Made by a program: the position numbers and the translations under genes. A stretch of 51,466 nt of DNA. Origin: Corallochytrium limacisporum. Its lineage: Eukaryota > Opisthokonta. Location of the stretch: the NCBI GenBank assembly GCA_002811645.1, contig PDIP01000036.1, positions 75,223 through 126,688 on the forward strand, written 5' to 3'. The notes under the pieces are model-generated. The model was not told the origin of the DNA. It saw nothing but the letters and a program-made list of their open reading frames with translations, and ran no database searches. Positions within the stretch are counted from its first letter, which is position 1. Each line of letters opens with the position of its first letter. Shown here piece by piece: positions 29,695 to 39,113 of this stretch.

Positions 29695-31767
29695 ATGCCG
29701 CCCAAGCGAAGGCCGTCCGAAGCCAAGGCGGTAGCGTCGGCTACGAATGGCAAGGATAACGTTCATGTGCAGCAGTATCAAAGGATTTGCCAGAATTTGA
29801 TGAGTGATATTGAATCTTACCTTCTGAAAGGACCCCAAGACACGACTACACTACACAGTATTATGGCTGGGTTTACCCAGCTGAAGCGTGTCGCACGATC
29901 CACCACCCATGAAAACCAGGAGCATGCAAGCAAAGCTGATCAGGTCAAAGGAAATTCAGAAGCGCTTCATTTACAGCTGCAGAACCTGCAGTACGAGAAA
30001 CTGCACATCCTCAAGGAGATTCATCGGTGTAAGTCCTATGTAGGGGACTACAAGTCTATTGAATTGGAAACCGTCGACGAATTTCTGAAAAGGGCACCGG
30101 AGAACCTGCGTCCGACTGGGATCGAGAAGGATGAGCATCACTTGACGGTCAATCGCCTGGCCTGGGAGCTGCAGGAAAGGCAACGCATGTCAGCCCTGGT
30201 AGAGTCTCTGCATAAGGAAGAGAGGGATTTGGAGGGCGAAATTACGACCAAGCGTACTGACCTAGCCAAAGTGCAGCCAGATTTGCAGAGACTGGCAGAC
30301 GCCGCGGCACCGCTACAAAAGAGCCTAGGTGTGCCTGTCAATCAAATGCTGGGCCGCAGTGAGGAGGCCAAGTACCTTCCGGGACCACTGTACATCCTTT
30401 ACGCCCAGGCCTGCACGCATCGTGACACCTTTGACGACACCATAACAGTCAGCGTGGCAGGTGACATTGATAGGGCCAAACTGATTCGGCATAAAACTTT
30501 GCCCAGCCAGGCAGACATTTTAGCGCAACTGCAGGCCACGGCAAAGGCCGGTACTAAGGCAGTGGAGGGATCCGGAGATGCTATGGATGAGGACGAGGAT
30601 GATGACGAAGCGGAAGAGACACAGCCGCGCAAAAAGAGCAGAAAATCTCGCGGTGTTGACGATGATGAGGATGACGAGACGTCCCCTGCCAAGTCAAAGA
30701 GCGGAGAGCGGAAATCCGAGGCGGTAACAAACCAACAACTCTTGCAGGAGGTGATCCAGGCACATCCCCTCGCAGTCCAACTACAGATCCCATTGTTCAA
30801 GGACGAAGGCAAAAAGAGCCCGGTGCTTACCCTCAGCTTCCATTATACACCTTGCCTGGAGATTCTTTCAGTTGAGACCAGCCTCAGCGGCACTGGTCTG
30901 GATGATCTCCTACTCAAGCGACCGGCGGATGAGTTCCTGCTGTGCCTGTTCCCGGAGGACACTGGTCTAACATCACCAAATCCACTCAACGATACGTTGT
31001 TGGAGGCCCTTGGTGTGAAAGGACACCTTCAGGAGTACATTGTCAACCAGAGCCGTCCCTTCCGCTGGGCCCAGTGGCTTGGTGCGCTGGAGTTCCTCTC
31101 CCTGCCAACATCAGCCAAGACCACACGTGTCTCGCTGAGCCGACACCAGCTGGCACGGATCATTGACTTTGTCAGGTACCGAGCTCGGGCTCGTCGGCAA
31201 TTGGTGGAAGATGTGAAAGCCCTGCAAATGCACCGCATTACGGTGCCAGCCCGCATGGACAACACATCAGTCCAAGAAGTCTTCCCATTGCCCGCCAAGG
31301 CCAAGCTCAGTGCCTTCCGGCAGCTCTCGGTCATTCCAGAGTCTGTCACAGACCGGTTCGCAAGCAGCGACATTACTAGCTGTTATGAATTCACGTTCAC
31401 GCGGGAAAAATTGAGCTTGCGAGGCATGGTGGTTGTGCTCATCGACCATCCGCTTCAGCCGCCGTGCTTCATCGGTCTGCAGTTGGTTGGAGACGTCCAC
31501 ACTCGAGAAGAGCGAGGCGATTTGGAGAACGCTTTGTCCGCGGAAGTCAATGGACACTTCAAAGATTTTATGCCGGAATTCGAGGATCGGGTAGCTGCGC
31601 TGAGCCTACAGATGCGTCGGCTACAGATGTGTTTTGATATCTTCTTTAGCTTGGACCGGGAAGAGTCAGACTGCAAACGCCTTAGCGTGCGCACCGCGTA
31701 CGGGCGCACACGTGCTCGCCCATTCGCGTGGGATCCGACCCTGGGCCGTTTTTTGCAGAGGCCATAA
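29695..31767 (+). CDS. THOC5: THO complex subunit 5
   Basis: Subunit of the THO/TREX complex that couples transcription to mRNA processing and export. The 690-residue product has the length of THOC5 (human 683). The N-terminal part has a long coiled coil (about 85-230; LHLQLQNLQYEKLHILKEIH, then EFLKRAPENLRP, and the family-like HHLTVNRLAWELQERQRMS). Residues about 295-345 are acidic with a basic nuclear-localisation-like block (RKKSRKSRG). The C-terminal half is the RWD-type region with TLSFHYTPCLEILSVE and SRPFRWAQWLGALEFL. The end RPFAWDPTLGRFLQRP resembles the family tail. It has no intron. It converges on the FKBP gene with 51 bp between stops. Confidence 0.93.
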   Translation: MPPKRRPSEAKAVASATNGKDNVHVQQYQRICQNLMSDIESYLLKGPQDTTTLHSIMAGFTQLKRVARSTTHENQEHASKADQVKGNSEALHLQLQNLQYEKLHILKEIHRCKSYVGDYKSIELETVDEFLKRAPENLRPTGIEKDEHHLTVNRLAWELQERQRMSALVESLHKEERDLEGEITTKRTDLAKVQPDLQRLADAAAPLQKSLGVPVNQMLGRSEEAKYLPGPLYILYAQACTHRDTFDDTITVSVAGDIDRAKLIRHKTLPSQADILAQLQATAKAGTKAVEGSGDAMDEDEDDDEAEETQPRKKSRKSRGVDDDEDDETSPAKSKSGERKSEAVTNQQLLQEVIQAHPLAVQLQIPLFKDEGKKSPVLTLSFHYTPCLEILSVETSLSGTGLDDLLLKRPADEFLLCLFPEDTGLTSPNPLNDTLLEALGVKGHLQEYIVNQSRPFRWAQWLGALEFLSLPTSAKTTRVSLSRHQLARIIDFVRYRARARRQLVEDVKALQMHRITVPARMDNTSVQEVFPLPAKAKLSAFRQLSVIPESVTDRFASSDITSCYEFTFTREKLSLRGMVVVLIDHPLQPPCFIGLQLVGDVHTREERGDLENALSAEVNGHFKDFMPEFEDRVAALSLQMRRLQMCFDIFFSLDREESDCKRLSVRTAYGRTRARPFAWDPTLGRFLQRP

Positions 31768-31818
31768 GATACTTTGAACAGGTTCCCGGGACCCTAATTA
31801 CAGACTACTGTGTTTATA

Positions 31819-32127
31819 TTACTCTATTGCGTCCAATGTCAATCTCATCGTCAAAATTGCGTTCGGAGGTACTTGCCCGGAAATGCCTTCACCGTATCCG
31901 CTTTCACTGTCGATTTGGATCTCTTTTGTCTCTCCAATATACATGCTCATGATTGCAGCGTCTACTCCGTCAATGACTTGTCCTATTCCCGCGTGATACG
32001 TCAATGTTTCTTCTCGATTCCCTGTGTACGAGGGTCCATTCGTGAGCTTACATGTGTACCGAATTGTAACTTTAGATCCCACTTTGGGGTATCGTCCTGT
32101 TGGTTGCTCTGTCATGTTTTTCTCCAT
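31819..32127 (-). CDS. FKBP-type peptidyl-prolyl isomerase-like protein
   Basis: Single FKBP domain, 102 residues, close to FKBP12 (108). The ATG at 32127 gives MEKNMTEQPTGRYPKVGSKV; an alternative Met lies four codons later. The fold pattern is clear: VTIRYTCKLTNG, VIDGVDAAIMSMYIGETKEI, GYGEG, VPPNAILTMRLTLDAI. Several drug/active-site residues differ from FKBP12: the DS after the first strand is TG, Trp59 is replaced (GVDAAI in place of GWEEGV), and the 80s loop is shortened (SGYGEGISGQVPP). It is likely cytosolic, with low or altered isomerase activity, or a chaperone-type FKBP. Converges on THOC5. Confidence 0.85.
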   Translation of the reverse strand: MEKNMTEQPTGRYPKVGSKVTIRYTCKLTNGPSYTGNREETLTYHAGIGQVIDGVDAAIMSMYIGETKEIQIDSESGYGEGISGQVPPNAILTMRLTLDAIE

Positions 32128-33104
32128 GCTTAAATATCCCCTATTTTCAATGGTTAATACCGGCGAGACCTTCAAATACCACACCACAACACAACCCTCC
32201 GCCAAACGAGACCGTATGTTCCCTAAAGCCACAGCTGGTCAACCGCCGCACAGCCCCCCCCCAACCCGCCCGTCGCCCCAGATCAGTCTTTTCAAATATA
32301 TTGATTAAAAATTGTACATTAAACAATTTTTATATACTTACTTTTTCTAAATTTCCCCCGCTTCCAAGCTGTCCAGCGTGGTCGCGGTCCAGGGTTTGTG
32401 AAGCGCAGGTACGAAACCAAAAACGCAATAAAAAGGAAAATGAGAAGAATGTGCTGACCGAATTCCACCCGAGGCTACATCTTGGTAGTAAACATAGGAC
32501 CAGATGAAACGCACAAATTCGCAATTGGTAGCCCGTTTAATCCTAAACGCAAACCGGTGCACTAGATCCGCCGCCAACTTCGCAAATCACAAGGCATCGT
32601 TCTGAGGAAAAAGGGTTGGCCCGTCCCCTTTGAATAGCCGAAGGAAATTGCGTTGAAACGTTTTCTGGGTGTCTGGGTCTTGAGTGGGTGGTGGTGGTGG
32701 GGGTCCGCTATCTATCGCTGCGGGAGAGCCAGTGAGGTGAGGCTGCTGATCCCCAAAACTGAGACCCAAGTCGAGATTACACCAAGTCAGGAGTCAATGC
32801 GGTTCGGCTTTATGTTGACCCGTACACATGCTGTAGACATCCAAAGACGAATAGCAAGAACTTGTGAGGCGATGAATACTATTGTTTGATATGTACATAT
32901 GCTTTATGTGGATGAACTATGCTATGCTATGGATGTGTTTGCTCCCTGTGATGAGGAGTCTTAGAACAATATACAATGGCCATGTTTCAGCATGGTCCGC
33001 AGGACCATGGATATGAGGCCCATGACAATTCTTTAAGGATAAGTGCAACCGTCGGGTGTTCCCGTGACGGATAACTGATTACTTTTTGATACTTCCGGAC
33101 ACGT
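32128..33104. other. Intergenic region with a palindrome
   Basis: Upstream of the FKBP start and downstream of the orphan stop. It contains a perfect inverted repeat CATGGTCC (32991-32998), spacer GCA, GGACCATG (33002-33009), about 95 bp after the orphan stop. Nothing else is supported. Confidence 0.5.
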
Positions 33105-33608
33105 TTATCCAGGGAGCTTGAAGAAGTGCAGGTTCTGGATGGACTCCTTGTGAACCTCCATCTCGGTCAGCTTATAGCGGATCAGCTCCTCGCGAATGTT
33201 CAGAAGTTCAGCAAGCGGGCGGCGCTTCTTCACGATAGTGCGGTTGTAGTCACGGGGACTGTGTGTGTACTCCTCAAACTGCATGTTGTTGAAGCTAACT
33301 GACTTCTTGGGGCGCTGCTCCCGATCAGCCTCGGCAAGAATGCCACGCAAGTCAGCCTGAGAGTTAGCGCGCATAGACTCGCGCAAGGAGCAGCGAGTAA
33401 TGGGCTCCTCGAACTCTACAGCAATAGCAATCTCAGCCTCTTGAAGGTGAGAGATATCACTCATGGACAGAGACTTCTTGCGCTGAGCAGCGAGGCTATT
33501 CAGGTTCTCAGCCGAGCCATGAGGGCTAGCGACTGGACTGGCGACGGTCTTAGAGCGTGCCAGAGGCAGAGGAGGAATGGCTCCGATGGTCTCCTGTTGA
33601 GGCGGCAT
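33105..33608 (-). CDS. Orphan protein with KSVSF (PP1-docking-like) motif
   Basis: Not recognised. A 167-residue protein from ATG at 33608. The N-terminal half is serine/proline rich and disordered with basic SLSMS-type sites (RKKSLSMSD, residues 43-51). Residues 101-126 hold KKSVSFNNMQFEEYTHSPRD and YNRTI: a [K/R]xVxF pattern, the PP1-docking form, inside a longer pattern SFxxVxxxEYxxxxxxYNR that resembles the SFxxVxVREYxR motif widespread in protist proteins. The C-terminus is helical (PLAELLNIREELIRYKLTEM). The final LPG is short. I infer a phosphoregulated adaptor, perhaps a PP1 partner. The promoter region lies to the right, in the 34-kb low-complexity region. Confidence 0.85.
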   Translation of the reverse strand: MPPQQETIGAIPPLPLARSKTVASPVASPHGSAENLNSLAAQRKKSLSMSDISHLQEAEIAIAVEFEEPITRCSLRESMRANSQADLRGILAEADREQRPKKSVSFNNMQFEEYTHSPRDYNRTIVKKRRPLAELLNIREELIRYKLTEMEVHKESIQNLHFFKLPG

Positions 33609-36608
33609 GTTGTCTGTGTTAATGTGTATGGTCTACCCGAGTAGTTTGGCCGTAAAGGTATGGGCTTCGATATGCGATGGCTTTTGAATACCTGAACGAA
33701 ATGATCGGCTGTTATCACTGGAGATTCAATCCTATGTATACCTGTTCGTGACACGTCCGAACAAGAGACCGGCCTGCATCGACGGCTCGCGAATCCGAAC
33801 ACGGACGGGACCTGCACTCGCCTCCCTTTATCGCTGACATATTGTCAAAACGACAAATGAACCTTAATCGCATTCTATCCTGCTTGTCGACATACCCACC
33901 ACTACCACAAGGCTCGCTCGCTCGGCAGAACCCGGTACATTTTCAACCACCGCTCCAAGTGAGCACTCCCTCTCCCCCCTTAAACCGGTGCATACTTTCA
34001 GTACTGCATCCTTGCCTTTCCTTATTTGCTCGGCCGTGCTTTCTCCCCCTTTCCCCCTCTTTTCATTTGCAATCGGGGCTTTCCCCCCCCGCCTCTTCCG
34101 TCCGCTCTGGTCCTCTCCCCCTTCTCCCCCTCCCCCTCCCTCTTGCCCTGTGATCCTTTCTGACATTGACCTGTTGTGCTATAGACAAATTGTTCCTTCA
34201 AACTCAAAGTAAGGAATCCCCAATGAACGCCGTTCTCTGTTCTTCCATTCCTTTTTTTGGTCCAAGACGGACTGGCTGGGGGGGGGGGGAGAGGAAGGAG
34301 GGGAGAGCGACACAGAGAAAACAGAATTCATATACTTTGACTACTAGGCCGACCATTCGGGTTCAAAACGGCTTACTTTTGGACACAAAGGATGACACAC
34401 TGTATCTCCCCCTTTCCCCGCGGTTCTCTCTCTTCCCCCCCCTCGGGGGCGGGGGTGTCGGGACGGATCGTTTACCCCCCCTTTCCCCCTCTGCCTTGGG
34501 GCGGAGGGGTTCTCTTTTTTTTTTGTGGTCCCCGATGGAAAGAGAAAGGTGTGCTCAAGTCAAAAAATATCACACAGCTCGGTCTGGCCTCCCAATCTCT
34601 GGAGCGCCGTACTCTAGGTACATTTATATCAGAAGAACAAGCAGTTTAAGCGTGGAAGTTTCAAATTTTGCAAACCGAAATTAAAGCCTAAGAAAATTAG
34701 CTCCAGGACAGTGTGGGCACGGGAAGTACTACAAGTGTCAAGACTATGAAGAAAATATCTTTTTTTTTTGGTTTAGAAGACTCTTGTCTTCACGGCATCC
34801 ACGCTTGGCCGGGCCAACTCAAACGCATTAACACAATTTGCACATGTACACCCCTGGGCCTCTCTTGCATCGTACGGTGTATCCATATATTTACTATACA
34901 TATTGGGATATCTGTACATAGGAACATCCAGGCAACCAATACCGGCCCCAGTGGCTATATAGGGTCCTGAGCGGGCTCACTAGTATATTATTGTTGACAA
35001 TTGGGTGTCATTTTCCGATCAGAACCAAATTGAGATGTATAGTTTTTCTCCTATGTTCTCTATGCGACCCACCAATTTCTTTATCGCGGTGTGAAGGTGA
35101 TAAATTTTTCCCTCACTCAAGCCTGTTTGTTGTTGCCATCTATCCTATAGCTTATTACGGTCATTACACGTCAAAGAGAAGAACGTCTTGGTGTTGTTTT
35201 TTGCCATCGTTCACGGGCGGCGACCAAACGCAGTCAGACGGTTGGGCGACACACATCCTACACCAGAGGGCTTCAAAACCACTGTCTATTTTGTATGGAG
35301 CAAGACTTTGTATTTCTGATGTGCAGTGCACGAGAGGCGCGACCGACGAAAGCGAACTGGAGACATAGTTGTAAATGTTTGCGCGCGCCACCGATTAGTG
35401 GTATGGCCTCACTGTATTTCCAGTGCCAAAAAAGCTGACATGCACCAGAGGCTGATACCAATTACAGAAAGATATTTTCAATGACTCTGCAGGAAATTTT
35501 CCTTCCGTGTCCCCCCTGCGCTTTGCCTGTGTCAACGTAAACACCACATCGTTCCTGCTAAGTAAGGAAACTGTGCAAGAGGGGAGTGAGCGGTTAAAAG
35601 TTACTGACAGTTCAGCAATTGACTGAGTTCTAAAATGGGAACCAAGGGCTCGATCAGCTGAGAGGATGTGTAAATATACATAAATAATTAACACAATGTA
35701 CAGTTGAAATGCCTCAGTTTATGGCCACAGTAGGTACTTGCTGCGTAATTTTCGGTCCTGAAAGTTCGTCCAGTTGCCAGCAAGGGTAGCTCAGCATTAG
35801 GGGATCTAAGAACGAAATTAGGAGCAAACGGCAGATGACGGCCTAATGCGGTTCAATAGTAAATATACTGAAAACTAATAGCAGAGTTTGCCCATGCCTG
35901 TTTTACTTTCTGAACAGTCCACGGGACTGGTGGCTACGCACACACACGATCAAATCAAGAGACCTCTTTTGCGAGCCGTCCACTGGGACACGTCCGTTGG
36001 GGGCTGGTTCCCTTTTTGATTTGTATTTCTGCGATGCGATGCGATGCCTACTCACCAGCCAGAAAGTCGTAGGCAGACCCACGCTTGGCCGAGTAAGACT
36101 CCTCACCGTACACCCACGGTAGACACAATAGCCTACCCACTCGGTAGCGGCCCCAAGCCATTTGAGACTCCAGAAAAAACGGGGTGTGGCGTTGAGTCCA
36201 CGCTACCTGTTCATTTGCACACTGTGATTCCACTCGTTACCCTAGCGCAAATTGCGTTTCAGTGAAAAGAAATTAGTTGAGGACAATGCACTCTCCAAGT
36301 TACTTACGCATGGAATTTGTGAAGATTTTATGATCAGAATTTCTAGCAGGTCCTTGTGCTCGCTCGGCATCGCAAACTCCAATGCCTGGAGACCAGACCA
36401 GGACTCTTCTTTTCCAAGGAGCAAGAGGCATAAGACTGTTCGTGTGTGGCAATATACTCGTCCCTACACGGTTAGCGCGAATTCAATCGCTCTCCGTTGA
36501 ATTCGCGTGGAACGCAGAAGAAACACGCGGAGATTCGAAAAAGTCTCTTTCTAAAACTATTGGTACTAGGCAAACGCAGCTGTTATCTGAACAAACTGGT
36601 AGTAATAG

Positions 36609-37034
36609 TCCGGCTGCTGTGGGTACAGAAGCCCTAGAACGAACCATCGTAGCTTCCGGGCGGGGTTACATGTCATAGGTTACCTTCAGCATGCCGACTA
36701 TGAAAACATCGTTGGGTACTTGGGACAAAATATCGACAACCCGTGGGGCATTGTGGCCTCAAAACCCATTCGATCATCTCTCCGCAGGTTGGGGGATTTC
36801 GTCAACTGTTACCTGCAGGAACACACCGCAAAAAATGGAAAAGAGCTCAAAACCGCACAAGAACTGGGGAGGCTCTTTGTGCCCTCTGTACCTGCCGTCG
36901 CAGATGGTGTCTTTTATCACTTCTTATTGTACACATGCAGGACGAGACGCTTACGAATACCTTCTGGCATGTACTTCTGCAGGACAGATGTCTCATTTCA
37001 TGGTCCCTTGGACGAGCAGTATCGGGATCAGTAA
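36609..37034 (+). pseudogene. Possible coding relic
   Basis: Frame open from the stop at 36606-36608 to TAA at 37032-37034, about 141 codons but without an early ATG. The sequence has coding-like character (for example GYLQHADYENIVGYLGQNID and LRRLGDFVNCYLQEHTAK, then GKELKTAQELGRLF). Two other plus frames are open over the same DNA. I cannot name a family. Confidence 0.25.
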
Positions 37035-38879
37035 CTATACAGCGCAGGCACGGACACCGGTTGCTAAATCAGCACGCCGACCCTCGCCACACACACACAC
37101 ACACATCCCCCACCGTTCTTGAAATTAATTTTTGCATCTCTGTTATCTCTATATACTTATTGCATTTTAATTTAAGCAGCGATTGGGGACCAATCAATGA
37201 AAATTTGTGTAAAACGTCGCACGGCCATAATATAATCACGGCGCGGGACCCATGGCTCTCCTAAGCTTTCAACAGGAACGAAAGTATGTGGAGAGTAGGA
37301 AAACACAGGAGTCAATGCCCCCTATTCGTTTCTCCGATGATCCTCGTTACTATACATAATGTACGGCGAAATCGAAACAGCGGGGTGGGAGATTATGTAT
37401 CTTCAGCTCCCTATTACCGGTAATATACCGCAGTGGGCGTGCGGAGCCTTCTACTAATTCCCACTGATAGCAACTTTCAGTAGTGAATGTATGGTGATAG
37501 TCCTTACTCAGTTGGGAAGGCCGCTTACCCAAAACGGTCCTAGGTGGAATGGAAACGGTTCTGCCCGCCCCCTCCGCGTCAGTACCAAGTACTCAATGCA
37601 CCGCAAAATTATCTTTCCCTAGTCGAAAACCCGCCGCGAATATTAAGCGTTAAAAATTTACTTCAGTTCATCGGAATGGGCAAGGCAAGCGAGGCACGCC
37701 AACCACCGAATGACCCGAGGATGAAATCAAGAGCGGCGCCCTCGCAAATCTTCGCGGCTCAACTTCTGTCATCCCGAATTCGATTCCCATATGCAAGTGT
37801 GTTCTATTTTTTCCTTGCAATTCTAAGGTAACAGTGCCACACAAAAAATAGAAATCAATCGCAGCAACCATGTATTTGGCACAGCACTTCAATGATTTTC
37901 CCGATCGGGACTACCTTTCGACTAGGTCGGAAAGACTTCCCTTGAAAATACTCCCGTGAAGAGCACTGGTCTCCACTCCTCTCTTAGTTTTTTTTTGGCT
38001 ACGGTTGCACGCAGGAGAGTGGTAGGTAGTGCGAGCGATAGCTTCTTCGTTTCTCAGAATCTGGACAAGAGTGATCTATGAAATGGAAAGAAAATAAACA
38101 AAAAGAGACACCAAAGGGACACGTAACAACCCTTTCCCGTGTGAGTGTTTCGCCGCCCTAGGCTTGAATTAGTGGATAGTTTCATTACCTACGAATTAAT
38201 TCTAGATCGAGGGCTGGTAATCAAGCCCGGCAGTAGGTCATGTGGTTCGCAAAACAGCCCACTCCTCTCCGGTGTCTCGTTTTGCTATCAATTCAGTTTG
38301 GATAGGAAACACCATGCCTTTTACAACAAGGAACCCCGAAGAAGCACAACTAGAGTCCCTAATCGATGCTCCAACGAAGTACCGGATGCGATCATCGGCA
38401 AGAATCATGAGTAAAGCAAATCGCATGTCTCTTGACATCAATCCTCGGGAGTGCCATGTGTGATCATGTTCAGACATGCAAGTAGTAATCACACAGGAGC
38501 ATAGACCGCGTAGATACTTACAGCTACGCAAATTCCAGAGCGATTGAGAGGAAATCTCTTAACACGTTTAGTTCGGCCGGAGAGCTAGAGGATCTGAGGC
38601 CCACGTTTGCATCAACATGCATAACGAAGACCAGACCCGTGTTCTTTCTTGTTTCTTCATCGATTCTTTAAGCGTGTTTAGTGCTCAGGGAGGAGATCGC
38701 GTAACAAACGGAATACCAGTTCTCATACATGGTGGTAGGTCCAAGAACAGTCATTGTACATGCAAAGATGCCCACCCAGCTGTTTGACAATGAGGAAGGT
38801 GTCAGAAGGAACGACAGTGATAATTAATACAAGCGACTGATCACATTTGCGATGCCTACGTTGTGAGCTCTTCGTGTAG

Positions 38880-39113
38880 GTGCCCGAGCAAGGAACATGC
38901 TCCAAGCATGGTAGATATTCTGCGACGGTTAATGAAAAACAGCATGTGTGGTTTTGCACCGACGACGATTCGACACTGTTTTCTCTCAAATTTACTCGCC
39001 CAAGAGACCGCAGGGCAGGGGCACTTCGTAGCAGACATGACCTGACGGCTCAGGAGGTTGCCCAGTGGCAAGCGAACATCCATCAGCAAAAACGTATCCA
39101 GTCCTTTATTTGA
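38880..39113 (+). pseudogene. Possible coding relic (ubiquitin-protease-like C-terminus)
   Basis: Frame of 77 codons with no ATG start, preceded directly by a stop. It reads HGRYSATVNEKQHVWFCTDDD, which recalls the GHYTAYV...WYxFDDSxV end of ubiquitin-specific proteases but with the catalytic GH altered to GR. The resemblance is weak and short. Confidence 0.2.

Noticed and set aside
36080..36110. tRNA box A-like TTGGCCGAGTA
   Set aside because: No box B or tRNA fold follows within the proper spacing.
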